A stretch of 64,000 nucleotides of DNA. Source: UBA4479 sp963974935. Its GTDB lineage: Bacteria > Pseudomonadota > Alphaproteobacteria > Rhodospirillales > Casp-alpha2. The DNA is taken from positions 1 to 64,000 of the forward strand of contig CAXBEV010000003.1 of NCBI GenBank assembly GCA_963974935.1, in the 5' to 3' direction. A program made the position numbers and the translations under genes. Shown one piece after another: positions 17,010 through 24,928 of the stretch; position 1 is the stretch's first letter, and each line of letters opens with the position of its first letter. The notes under the pieces are model-generated. The model searched no databases. It was not told the DNA's origin and worked only from the letters and a program-made list of their open reading frames with translations.

Positions 17010-17061
17010 TTTGACAAACCCCGCGCCGTTTAAGACCTTCGCGGTCCCGATTTTGACAAAC
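17010..17061 (+). promoter_or_regulatory. Direct repeats upstream of metY
   Basis: The ten bases TTTGACAAAC occur at 17010-17019 and again at 17052-17061, a spacing of 42 bases (four helical turns). The second copy ends two bases before the GGAG ribosome-binding site of metY. They may be paired binding sites for a regulator, or the TTGACA cores may serve as -35 elements, although no fitting -10 was found. I saw no SAM-II riboswitch signature here. Confidence 0.35.
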
Positions 17062-17073
17062 TGGAGATGACCC

Positions 17074-18372
17074 GTGGACGAAAGCAAAATGCACCCGGAA
17101 ACCCTGGCGCTGCATGCCGGATACCGCAAAGACGAGACCAATGCCGTGGCGGTGCCGATCCATCAAACCACGTCCTATCAGTTTGACAGTACAGAACACG
17201 CGGAAAATCTGTTCGCGCTGAAGGAATTCGGCAACATTTATTCTCGCATTATGAACCCGACCTGCGACGTGCTGGAAAAGCGCATTGCGGCGATGGAGGG
17301 CGGCGTTGCTGCGCTGGCCGTGGCGTCGGGACAGGCGGCGTCGACGTACGCGATCCTCAACCTATGCCGTGCCGGCGATAACTTTGTCTGCTCGACCGAT
17401 ATTTACGGCGGCACCTGGAACTTATTCGCCAACACCTTGAAAAACCTTGGCATCGAATGCCGCTTCGTGGATCCGACCGACCCCGAAGGGTTCCGCGCGG
17501 TGACCGACGACAAAACCCGCTGCTATTACGCGGAAACCCTGCCGAACCCAAAGCTCAACGTGTTTCCGATCAAGGAAGTCGCGGATATTGGCCGTGAACT
17601 CGGCGTGCCACTGATCATGGACAACACGGCATGCCCCCTACTCTGCCGTCCGTTCGACCATGGCGCGGCCATTGTTGTGTATTCGGCGACCAAGTATTTG
17701 GGCGGACACGGCACGTCGATCGGCGGGATTATGGTCGATGGCGGCAACTTCGATTGGGAAGCCGGCGGCGACCGCTTCCCGACCCTCAATGACCCCGACC
17801 CCAGCTATCATGGCGCCGTCTGGACCGAGGCCGTTAAACCGCTTGGCCCGATTGCCTATATCATTCGCGCCCGGGTTATTCTGTTGCGCGATTTGGGCTC
17901 GTCGATGAGCCCGATGAACGCGTTTCAGTTTATCCAAGGGGTCGAAACCGTCTCGCTGCGGATGGCCAAACATGGTGAAAACGCCAGCAAAGTGGCGGCG
18001 TACCTGAATGGCCATGACAAGGTGAAAAGCGTGATCCATCCGTCGCTACAGACAGGTGAAGCTGCGCGTCGCCGCGATGCCTACATGACCGGCATGCCGC
18101 TGTGCTTTGGCGGATTGTGCGGGTTTGAGCTGAAAGACGGCAAGGATGCGGGCCGAAAATTCATCGACAGTTTGGCGCTGCTATACCATGTCGCCAACAT
18201 CGGCGATGCGCGGTCCCTGGCGATCCACCCGGCATCGACAACGCATTCTCAGTTGTCGGTTGAAGACCAAGCCGCCTCGGGCGTGACGCCGGGCTACGTG
18301 CGGCTGTCGATCGGGCTTGAGCATATCGACGATATCTTGGCCGATATCGGTCAGGCGCTGGATAAAGTCTAA
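17074..18372 (+). CDS. metY: O-acetylhomoserine aminocarboxypropyltransferase (sulfhydrylase)
   Basis: PLP enzyme making homocysteine directly from O-acetylhomoserine and sulfide in methionine synthesis. 432 residues; begins HPETLALHAGYRKDETNAVAVPIHQTTSY, has the gamma-family insertion and the PLP lysine Lys207 in YSATKYLGGHGTS. Start is GTG at 17074 with GGAG 7 bases upstream. Divergent from icmF, separated by 234 bases that hold both control regions. A second trans-sulfuration enzyme lies at 37601. Confidence 0.93.
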   Translation: MDESKMHPETLALHAGYRKDETNAVAVPIHQTTSYQFDSTEHAENLFALKEFGNIYSRIMNPTCDVLEKRIAAMEGGVAALAVASGQAASTYAILNLCRAGDNFVCSTDIYGGTWNLFANTLKNLGIECRFVDPTDPEGFRAVTDDKTRCYYAETLPNPKLNVFPIKEVADIGRELGVPLIMDNTACPLLCRPFDHGAAIVVYSATKYLGGHGTSIGGIMVDGGNFDWEAGGDRFPTLNDPDPSYHGAVWTEAVKPLGPIAYIIRARVILLRDLGSSMSPMNAFQFIQGVETVSLRMAKHGENASKVAAYLNGHDKVKSVIHPSLQTGEAARRRDAYMTGMPLCFGGLCGFELKDGKDAGRKFIDSLALLYHVANIGDARSLAIHPASTTHSQLSVEDQAASGVTPGYVRLSIGLEHIDDILADIGQALDKV

Positions 18373-18417
18373 GCAGCTTTCGATCTGCCCGACCGGCTCT
18401 CCTTCCCTCGCCCGTCG

Positions 18418-18514
18418 CGTCATCCTGAACGTGATTCAGGATCAATGGCGCGGCGGCTTGGCTGGTTTGGGCGTGCGCACGGCGATGGATCCTGAATCAC
18501 GTTCAGGATGACGC
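18418..18514. repeat. Family B palindromic element, copy 2
   Basis: Same plan as the other family B copies, but both arms carry the matched change CTGAACGTGATTC / GAATCACGTTCAG. The paired substitution keeps the palindrome intact, which suggests selection for structure or copying of a variant. It lies downstream of metY. Confidence 0.9.
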
Positions 18515-18533
18515 AGGGGTTTGCGTTTTATCA

Positions 18534-18573
18534 CCTTATCCTGAGGAGCTGCGGCGCGACGTCTCGAAGGATA
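18534..18573. repeat. Family A half element
   Basis: ATCCTGAGGAGCTGCGGCGC and GACGTCTCGAAGGATAA match the right arm of the family A elements. The left arm is missing. It lies 20 bases after a family B copy, in the gap of 253 bases between metY and the lipoprotein gene. Confidence 0.7.
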
Positions 18574-18625
18574 ACACGAATGCCTAAGCGTCGAAGTTGA
18601 GCCCCTTAGAGCGACAACGCTCAAT

Positions 18626-19108
18626 TTATCGCTCCTCCGCCGAAGCTATCGCGAGTTTGACGGATTCCTTGTATTGGTCAGTCGGATCATACCACAGACA
18701 AGAATTCTGGCCGATATACCCCTCATCATTGCGAACGATGACCGTCATAACGCCGACACGCGCATTTTCTTTGGTCTTGTATGGTGGATTGATCAAGGTG
18801 ACGCAGTATTTCCATGCGATGTATGTCCGGATGTTGAGACTGCCAATATAGAATTTTGTCGAACTGACCTCAGACATAATCATTTGGGTCTGTTCGTTGA
18901 CTTCGCCAATTTGGCTGGACCAGTTCATCCGAAATAACGAATCCGGTTTGAGTACCTCCATGACGTGCTTTCGCAGATCAGTCGGCTTTGGACCTCCGTC
19001 ATCGCCCGGTTCTGGTGGATGCACGGTGCCGCACCCTGAGATCAAAAAGATGGTTATCAACGCAGTAAGAGTGCGTACGGAGGCCAGTTTCGTCCAAAAC
19101 TTTTTCAC
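18626..19108 (-). CDS. Orphan lipoprotein, 160 residues
   Basis: Unrecognised. The N-terminus is a lipoprotein signal: charged MKKFWTK, hydrophobic LTALITIFLI, then the lipobox ISGC with Cys26. A proline/glycine-rich linker (HPPEPGDDGGPKPTD) leads to a globular domain of about 110 residues. It would sit in the outer membrane or inner membrane facing the periplasm. The start is a GTG at 19108 with AGGG 11 bases upstream. Base composition is lower in GC than its neighbours (28 of 60 in 18661-18720), a possible sign of acquisition. Confidence 0.75.
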   Translation of the reverse strand: MKKFWTKLASVRTLTALITIFLISGCGTVHPPEPGDDGGPKPTDLRKHVMEVLKPDSLFRMNWSSQIGEVNEQTQMIMSEVSSTKFYIGSLNIRTYIAWKYCVTLINPPYKTKENARVGVMTVIVRNDEGYIGQNSCLWYDPTDQYKESVKLAIASAEER

Positions 19109-19184
19109 TTCGAATATTCCCTACAAGTCGTGCGCTCTTAACTATTAGAACATTGATGACCCTCGATTTTCGCCCGGCGATGAC

Positions 19185-19829
19185 TTATTCGGTCCGAAGT
19201 TGCGGTGGCCGAAACGTTGGGATCACTGAAACGTTCTTCATTTGAGCCATGAGTTCTCTCAGTTCGTCCTCACGGCTGACCCATCTCGGTTTGAAAACTC
19301 CGATTTCATATTCTCCTAAATACACCGCTTCACCTGGCTTCACCTCAAAACGGTACACCTCCGAGCCACCGATGCGCGCATCATCCGTGAAGCCAAGAAA
19401 AACGCCCTTGTCGGGGGTTTTAATAAAGGAATCGCGTATCCGCCCGTAAATTGGCCCGTCTGAATAAAAAGTCTGGCTATTGGTAAACGCGTAATGTCCT
19501 GGCGCGATAGGTTTAGCCGAGAGGCCGTCATGAATTGACGTGTGAAAGACGGTGAATTGGTCGGCCCCTGGGATCAGCCGCTGTTTCTCTTTGTCGTAGG
19601 CGCGAAATGTCATGATTATGCCGGCGATGCTTGAGTTCCCCGACGTATCAATACCACCAATGACCAACGATTGCGCGCTCTTACCATCAAAGCTCATGGA
19701 TGTGTCGGGGGCGATGTTGCATCCACCCAAAGCGAAAATCACCAAAACCAAGAACATCTTTTTGGGTATCGCGTTCGCGCACCCACGGCGTGGCATTGGG
19801 TAAAATATACTGGAAACAAGAGCTCTCAT
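19185..19829 (-). CDS. Orphan lipoprotein, 214 residues
   Basis: Unrecognised. The signal is KKMFLVLVIFALGGC with lipobox Cys37; the first 24 residues form an unusually long N-region, so the start could instead be the ATG at 19796 or 19757. The mature part looks beta-rich, with VFLGFTDDARIGGSEVYRFE and KPGEAVYLGEYEIGVFKP. The gene lies 76 bases upstream of the other orphan lipoprotein on the same strand and shares its lower GC content, so they may form a transcription unit acquired together. Confidence 0.72.
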   Translation of the reverse strand: MRALVSSIFYPMPRRGCANAIPKKMFLVLVIFALGGCNIAPDTSMSFDGKSAQSLVIGGIDTSGNSSIAGIIMTFRAYDKEKQRLIPGADQFTVFHTSIHDGLSAKPIAPGHYAFTNSQTFYSDGPIYGRIRDSFIKTPDKGVFLGFTDDARIGGSEVYRFEVKPGEAVYLGEYEIGVFKPRWVSREDELRELMAQMKNVSVIPTFRPPQLRTE

Positions 19830-19926
19830 ATTTCTCGATCCTCAACCATCATGGCGATCCTATTTTTTAATTCCTCGCCAAAGTAGAATCAAGAGCACGA
19901 ATTTTTGCTCCAATCAACCCGCGTTG

Positions 19927-20005
19927 GTGATGGTCCCGGATGGCTGGCTTTCCCAACCTCGCTGACGGTCCGGGAACCCCCGCTTCCGGGATGACGGGGG
20001 TATTC
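19927..20005. repeat. Degenerate family D-like palindrome
   Basis: Contains GGTCCCGGATGGCTGGC, ACGGTCCGGGAACCCC and CGCTTCCGGGATGACGGGGG, the building blocks of the family D element in broken order. It abuts the era stop codon and may help end transcription of the era unit. Confidence 0.5.
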
Positions 20006-20010
20006 CGCTT

Positions 20011-20934
20011 TTAAGCGTTGTAATCCAGGCCCCAGTGGCTGAAGCGTTCCGGGTCTTCGCCCCAGGAATCGCGGACTTTGACGAATAAGAACAGGTGCAC
20101 CTTGGTGTCGAGGATTTGTTGAAGCTCTTTCCGCGACTGGGCGCCGATCTCTTTGATCATTGAGCCGCCTTTGCCAAGCACGATGGATTTTTGGCTGTCG
20201 CGTTCGACGAAGATCACCTGTTCGATTTTGATCGAGCCGTCGTCGAAATTTTCCCAAGTCTCAGTCTCGACCGTGGTGGCGTAGGGCAATTCCTGGCGCA
20301 GGTGGAAATACAGTTTCTCGCGGGTGATTTCAGCGGCCAGCAGGCGCGCCGGCATGTCGGTGATCTGATCTTCGGGGAACAGCCATGGGCCGATCTGCAT
20401 GCGCTCGCCGAGGTACGCCAACACGTCGGCGAGGCCATCGCCGTTCAGCGCCGAAATCATGAAGGTGTCTTCGAACAAGCCGGTTTCCGCGAGCTTGGCG
20501 GCAATTTCAAGCAAGCGGCCTTTGTCGACCTTGTCGACTTTATTCAACAGCAACACCGGCGCCGGTGATTTCGGGCGTTCGGCCTTGCGCTTTTCCAAGC
20601 CTTTGAGGATGCGTTTGGTGTCGTCGCAGATGCCTTTCACGGTGTCGACCATCAGCATGATGATGTCGGCGTCTTGTGCGCTGCCCCAGGCACTGGCAAC
20701 CATGGCGCGGTCGAGACGGCGGCGCGGCTCGAAAATGCCGGGCGTGTCCATGAAAACGATCTGCGCATTGCCTTCGATGGCGATGCCGAGCACGCGGGTT
20801 CGCGTCGTCTGCACCTTCGGCGACACGATGGAAACTTTGGTGCCGACGGCTTTATTGACGAACGTGGATTTACCCGCGTTCGGCGCGCCGACCACGGCGA
20901 CAAAGCCGGCGCGGGTTTGGACGTCGTCACTCAT
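20011..20934 (-). CDS. era: GTPase Era
   Basis: Ribosome assembly GTPase that binds the 3' end of 16S rRNA. 307 residues: P-loop GAPNAGKST (16-24), switch DTPG, NKVD base-recognition motif, and a C-terminal KH domain (about 205-300, YFHLRQELPYATTVE and VLGKGGSMIKEIG). The open frame extends 63 codons upstream into rnc without conservation; MSDDVQTRAG is the likely start. It lies 13 bases after rnc, the usual rnc-era arrangement, but recO is not next to it. Confidence 0.96.
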   Translation of the reverse strand: MSDDVQTRAGFVAVVGAPNAGKSTFVNKAVGTKVSIVSPKVQTTRTRVLGIAIEGNAQIVFMDTPGIFEPRRRLDRAMVASAWGSAQDADIIMLMVDTVKGICDDTKRILKGLEKRKAERPKSPAPVLLLNKVDKVDKGRLLEIAAKLAETGLFEDTFMISALNGDGLADVLAYLGERMQIGPWLFPEDQITDMPARLLAAEITREKLYFHLRQELPYATTVETETWENFDDGSIKIEQVIFVERDSQKSIVLGKGGSMIKEIGAQSRKELQQILDTKVHLFLFVKVRDSWGEDPERFSHWGLDYNA

Positions 20935-20947
20935 GTGCTGCTCATGG

Positions 20948-21628
20948 CTACTTGGCCTCATCAATGGTTGCCAGCATGATTTCTGCGGCGGCTTGTTCGG
21001 CAGCGCGCTTGTTGCTGCCCTCGCCGGTTGCTGGTGAAAGGGTTGAAAGTGTGACTTCAACTGAAAAGATCGGCTGATGATCGGGGCCGTGGCGGCCCAG
21101 AATTTTATATTGCGGCAGGCCAAGCCCCCTGCCCTGCGCCCATTCCTGCAGCGTCGTCTTCGGGTCCTTCGGTGGGCGCAGGTTTTCGCGCATAATCGGC
21201 GTCCAATGCGTATGGATCATGGTGCGTGCGGATTCGAGCCCGCCGTCATGATAGATCGCTGCGATCACCGCTTCCATGGCATCCGCGACGACGCCGGGAT
21301 TTTCGCGCCCGCCCATCAGGTGTTCGCCGTTGGACAGCGTCAGGCAGTCTGCGAGCCCGATATCGTTGGCGACTTTGGCAAGGGCGTCGCGCTGCGCAAG
21401 CGCTGTGAAGCGATAGCCGATCTCGCCCTCGTCTTCGTCGGGAAATGTGTTCAAAAGCAATTCAGCGACCACCAAGCCTAAGACGCGGTCACCGAGAAAT
21501 TCCATCCGCTCGTTTGATTTTAAGCGCTTGTGGGCGGCACTGGAGTGCACCAACGCATGGCGCAACAAATCGGCATCTTTAAAGGTGTAGCCGAGCTCGG
21601 CCTGCAAGCGGGCCAGATCATCGCTCAT
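20948..21628 (-). CDS. rnc: Ribonuclease III
   Basis: Cleaves double-stranded RNA in rRNA processing and mRNA turnover. The 226 residues contain the signature NERMEFLGDRVLGLVVAELL near residue 38 with the catalytic Asp/Glu, the second acidic site DAMEAVIAAIYHDGG near 115, and a C-terminal double-stranded-RNA-binding domain (about 155-225). The start overlaps the lepB stop by ATGA, so translation is coupled. Confidence 0.96.
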   Translation of the reverse strand: MSDDLARLQAELGYTFKDADLLRHALVHSSAAHKRLKSNERMEFLGDRVLGLVVAELLLNTFPDEDEGEIGYRFTALAQRDALAKVANDIGLADCLTLSNGEHLMGGRENPGVVADAMEAVIAAIYHDGGLESARTMIHTHWTPIMRENLRPPKDPKTTLQEWAQGRGLGLPQYKILGRHGPDHQPIFSVEVTLSTLSPATGEGSNKRAAEQAAAEIMLATIDEAK

Positions 21629-22338
21629 TGCAGGAAGGTAAAGCTGCGCGATGGGCGCATCTTGTCGAGCCAGGTCCAGAGCTTCCAGGCTTGCCCGTCG
21701 ATGGAGAAGAAGATGAACTGCGCCTTGCCGACCAAGTTCTCGCGCGGCACGAAGCCGACGCCGCCAAAGCGGGAATCGTTGGAATCGTCGCGGTTGTCAC
21801 CCATCATGAAATAGTGATCGGCGGGCACGGCATAGACGCGGGTGTCGTCACTATTTGGCTCGGAGTCGCTTTTTTCGACGATCAGGTGCTCGCGGCCGTT
21901 CGGCAAAATCTCAATGTATTGATTGAGGCGGCGGAAATCACCTGGGGAGGCTTCGTGAATGAAGTCGTCGACTTTGCGCCGCTCTACGGCTTGACCGTTG
22001 ATATGCACGATCCCGCCTTTGACCTGAATGCGGTCACCCGGCAGGCCGATCACGCGCTTGATGAAGTTGGTGGAGTTGTCTTGCGGATATTTGAATACCG
22101 CAATGTCGCCCCGCTCAGGCTCATCGAAAAAGACACGGTCCGACGGCAGTAACGGCAGGCCGAACGGTAGCGAATAGCGGCTGTAGCCGTAGGTCATTTT
22201 AGACACGAACAGATAATCACCGACCAACAACGTCGGCACCATGGACCCGGACGGGATTGAGAACGGCTCAAACGCAGCGACGCGGACCGTCAGCGCGATC
22301 AAAAGCGCGTACAAGACAGTCTTGAAGGTATCTTTCAT
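21625..22338 (-). CDS. lepB: Signal peptidase I
   Basis: Inner-membrane peptidase that removes signal peptides. 237 residues: one N-terminal membrane anchor (about 6-22), catalytic Ser32 in IPSGSMVPTL, general-base Lys in TNFIKRVIGLPGDRI, and GDNRDDSNDSRFGGVGFV near the end. I chose ATG 22338 with AGGGAAC upstream over a TTG at 22359. First gene of lepB-rnc-era; a TTGACA (complement of 22416-22421) may be its -35, with a poor -10. Confidence 0.95.
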   Translation of the reverse strand: MKDTFKTVLYALLIALTVRVAAFEPFSIPSGSMVPTLLVGDYLFVSKMTYGYSRYSLPFGLPLLPSDRVFFDEPERGDIAVFKYPQDNSTNFIKRVIGLPGDRIQVKGGIVHINGQAVERRKVDDFIHEASPGDFRRLNQYIEILPNGREHLIVEKSDSEPNSDDTRVYAVPADHYFMMGDNRDDSNDSRFGGVGFVPRENLVGKAQFIFFSIDGQAWKLWTWLDKMRPSRSFTFLQ

Positions 22339-22490
22339 CGCTGTTCCCTGGTGTTCCAATATTAAAAATGACCGTTTTCCGGTTGCGAGCGGATAGAGCC
22401 AGCCAAGCCCCCGGCTGTCAAGGTGTTGGGCGTTTTTGATGTGATCTTAAGGTGTCGCTCTTTGCGCCGCCCCTTGCCCTCTGCCCATCC

Positions 22491-22529
22491 CCTTGCGTCA
22501 TCCTGAATCAAGTTCAGGATGACGCAAGG
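22491..22529. repeat. Short family B hairpin, perfect 17-bp stem
   Basis: CCTTGCGTCATCCTGAA pairs perfectly with TTCAGGATGACGCAAGG around the five-base loop TCAAG. This is the arm of the family B element folded on itself without the 40-base spacer. It stands 20 bases past the stop of the DsbA-like gene and could act as a terminator or mRNA-stabilising end. Confidence 0.85.
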
Positions 22530-22549
22530 GGATGGGGGATGAAATTAGC

Positions 22550-23179
22550 TCAGGTCTCCCCTGCCAGCCAGTCTTCAATCGCCGGCGCGATGCCTTCCCA
22601 AGGCTGAAATCCCATGGTGAGCATCACGGGCGTTTCGCCTTCGGTGATGCCGACCAGGGTCGGGAAACCGGTAATGTGCGAGCGTTGCGCGTATTGAAAT
22701 TCGCCCAGCGTCGCTTGCTTGGCTTCGTCAGAGCCGTGCGCGATCTCAAAGTCACCGCCCGGCAGGCCGATTTCGGTGGCGAGTTCAGTGAGCACGCCTG
22801 GATCGGTGACATCCAGGTTTTCCGCATAAAATGCCCGGTGCAGGCGGTTTAGCATCGGATGCGCGGCGGTAGGGTCGATATAGCGGGCCGCAACTATGGC
22901 GCGGCAGGCGGGCTCGGTGTCGTAGACAAAGCCGTCCCGTTCAAACATCGCATAGTCGAACGGCTGGCCCGATGCTTCGGCGACATGGTCCCAGTGGTCG
23001 CGTACAGAGGCTTTGTCTTGCTCGGACATTGGATGATCGGTGAACGGGCGCAGGCCGCCGACGAATATCTGCAACTCGGCGTCATCGCCCATATGATCGA
23101 CGATTTCGTCCATCACCGGTTGGAATCCCCAGCACCACGAACACATGGGGTCTGCAAAGTATAAAAGTTTTTTCATCAT
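22550..23179 (-). CDS. DsbA-family oxidoreductase without signal peptide
   Basis: Thioredoxin-fold protein with the redox motif CSWC in FADPMCSWCWGF right at the N-terminus, followed by the helical insertion typical of the DsbA/FrnE group and a cis-Pro region SHITGFPTLVGI. 209 residues beginning MMKKLLYF; no signal peptide, so it should be cytosolic, like FrnE-type disulfide isomerases. An upstream extension of the frame is ignored because AGAG lies at the right distance before 23179. Divergent from hemB with about 57 bases between starts. Substrate unknown. Confidence 0.85.
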   Translation of the reverse strand: MMKKLLYFADPMCSWCWGFQPVMDEIVDHMGDDAELQIFVGGLRPFTDHPMSEQDKASVRDHWDHVAEASGQPFDYAMFERDGFVYDTEPACRAIVAARYIDPTAAHPMLNRLHRAFYAENLDVTDPGVLTELATEIGLPGGDFEIAHGSDEAKQATLGEFQYAQRSHITGFPTLVGITEGETPVMLTMGFQPWEGIAPAIEDWLAGET

Positions 23180-23236
23180 CAAGCGTCTCTTCTGCCCTAT
23201 ATATGGAGCTTGCCCTAAGGGTTTAGCATCGCGAAA

Positions 23237-24274
23237 ATGACCACAAATATCAAAAACCTTACTGGACATCCATTAATGACGTTTCCGACCCCCAGTTTCC
23301 CTTCGACACGCATGCGGCGGGTCCGCCGCGCTCCTTGGCTGCGCGCGCTCACGGCTGAAAACATTTTGACGACGGCGGATTTAATTTGGCCGGTGTTCGT
23401 GGTCGAAGGTTCCGGCGTGCGCGAGCAGATCACGTCCATGCCGGGGGTTGAGCGGTTGTCGATTGATCTGCTCGTAAAAGCGGTTGCCGACGCGTCTGCA
23501 CTCGGGATTCCGGCGATTGCGCTGTTTCCGTTCATCGAGCCTGGGCGCAAAACGCCGGACGCGGCGGAAGCGTGGAATCCGGATAATTTGGTGTGCCGGG
23601 CGGTGCAGGCGATCAAAGCATCGTCGCCGGAAATCGGCGTGATGTGTGACGTTGCGCTGGATCCGTTCAATTCCGACGGCCATGACGGGTTGGTCAAAGA
23701 CGGCATCATTTTGAATGATGAAACCATTGAATGCTTGGTCCATCAAAGCATCTGCCAGGCTGCCGCCGGCTGCGACATTATCGCACCGTCGGATATGATG
23801 GACGGGCGCGTCGCGGCGATTCGTAAAGGTCTCGACGAAAGTGGTCACACGGATGTTGCAATCATGTCCTATGCGGCGAAGTACGCGTCGGGCTTCTATG
23901 GTCCGTTCCGCGATGCCGTGGGCTCTGGCGGGGCGCTGCAGGGTAACAAAAAAACCTATCAGATGAATCCGGGCAATTCTGATGAAGCGATGCGCGAGGT
24001 GTCGCTGGATATTTCCGAAGGCGCAGACATGGTGATGGTGAAGCCCGGCCTGCCGTATTTGGACGTGGTGCGCCGCGTGAAGGATACCTTCGCCATGCCG
24101 ACCTTTGCCTACAACGTGTCGGGTGAATACGCCATGCTGCGCGGCGCCGGCGATGCGGGGTGGCTGGATTACAACACCGTGATGATGGAAATGCTGGTCA
24201 GCTTCAAGCGCGCCGGTTGCGACGGCATTTTGACCTATCACGCGGTGGACGCGGCAAAGCTGCTGAACGACTAG
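23237..24274 (+). CDS. hemB: Delta-aminolevulinic acid dehydratase (porphobilinogen synthase)
   Basis: Condenses two 5-aminolevulinate molecules to porphobilinogen in heme and cobalamin synthesis. 345 residues; Schiff-base lysines are Lys215 (SYAAKYASGFYGPF) and Lys269 (VMVKPGLPYLD). In the metal-binding segment the sequence reads CDVALDPFNSDGHDG with Ala and Asp where zinc enzymes have cysteines, so it belongs to the magnesium-type or zinc-independent class. Start ATG 23237; the ATG at 23276 is also possible. Confidence 0.96.
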   Translation: MTTNIKNLTGHPLMTFPTPSFPSTRMRRVRRAPWLRALTAENILTTADLIWPVFVVEGSGVREQITSMPGVERLSIDLLVKAVADASALGIPAIALFPFIEPGRKTPDAAEAWNPDNLVCRAVQAIKASSPEIGVMCDVALDPFNSDGHDGLVKDGIILNDETIECLVHQSICQAAAGCDIIAPSDMMDGRVAAIRKGLDESGHTDVAIMSYAAKYASGFYGPFRDAVGSGGALQGNKKTYQMNPGNSDEAMREVSLDISEGADMVMVKPGLPYLDVVRRVKDTFAMPTFAYNVSGEYAMLRGAGDAGWLDYNTVMMEMLVSFKRAGCDGILTYHAVDAAKLLND

Positions 24275-24289
24275 GCTGCGGCTTTTTTA

Positions 24290-24340
24290 AGGTCCCTGAC
24301 GCGGAGAGATCCGGGATATTGGAGCGGCACCCTAAGAAAA
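24290..24340. repeat. Family C half element
   Basis: GGTCCCTGACGCGGAGAGAT followed by CCGGGATATTGGAGCGGCAC matches the right arm of family C. It fills the 73-base gap between the convergent hemB and cheW genes. Confidence 0.55.
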
Positions 24341-24347
24341 CGGCGGC

Positions 24348-24842
24348 TCAGATCGGGTCATTGCCGATGTCGAGCAGACGGTCAATTTCCAGGACCACCA
24401 TCAGTGAGCCTTCCAGGCGGTAGACACCGGTTGCGAAATCGCGCCACTTCGGGTCGAGGGTACCTGGGGTTTTTTCGTAGTTGTCGTTCGACAAGCTGAC
24501 CACGTCACCGATGCTGTCGGCCAGTAAAGTATAAAGGTCCATGCCCATTTCGACAGTGACACCCATTTGATTGGGGGCGTTTTCGTCCGCAGGCTCAAGC
24601 CCGAGGCGCGCGCGCACGTCGATCACGGTGACGATTCGTCCGCGTAGATTAATCGAACCCCGCACTTCGGCGGGTGCCAGTGGGATTGAGGCGATCTTAT
24701 GGGTTTGCAGAATATCTTGAACCCGTAATACCGGCACCCCGAACATCTGTCCGGCGACGGTAAACGTGACGAACTGCTCAAGGTTTTCGACGCCCTGGGC
24801 GACAACGTCGGTTCCTGGTCTTTCTGCAACGGCGGTAGACAT
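24348..24842 (-). CDS. cheW: Chemotaxis coupling protein CheW
   Basis: Scaffold protein linking chemoreceptors to the CheA kinase. The single CheW domain (about 22-160) starts LEQFVTFTVAGQMFGVPV and has NLRGRIVTVIDVRARLGL, the conserved core of the fold. 164 residues with a short extra N-terminus. No receptor, cheA or cheY is nearby, so it is a detached copy. The promoter and an inverted repeat upstream are listed separately. Confidence 0.94.
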   Translation of the reverse strand: MSTAVAERPGTDVVAQGVENLEQFVTFTVAGQMFGVPVLRVQDILQTHKIASIPLAPAEVRGSINLRGRIVTVIDVRARLGLEPADENAPNQMGVTVEMGMDLYTLLADSIGDVVSLSNDNYEKTPGTLDPKWRDFATGVYRLEGSLMVVLEIDRLLDIGNDPI

Positions 24843-24869
24843 GGATTTGAGCTCCGGTTCGGGATCAAG

Positions 24870-24916
24870 GGTTCATTAATTGAACCGACTATAGGGCCGA
24901 ACACAGGCCACGTTAA
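24870..24916 (-). promoter_or_regulatory. cheW promoter with inverted repeat at the start site
   Basis: On the minus strand TTAACG (24911-24916) and TATAGT (24888-24893) are 17 bases apart. The predicted start point falls in the inverted repeat GGTTCA-TTAAT-TGAACC (24870-24886), about 30 bases before the cheW ATG. The overlap suggests an operator for a repressor. The -35 is only a fair match, so the assignment is tentative. Confidence 0.4.
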
Positions 24917-24928
24917 GGAGAAAAGGGT

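Noticed and set aside
16900..17073. SAM-II riboswitch upstream of metY
   Set aside because: The conserved pseudoknot strings of that riboswitch are not found; the visible features are a promoter palindrome for icmF and two direct repeats.
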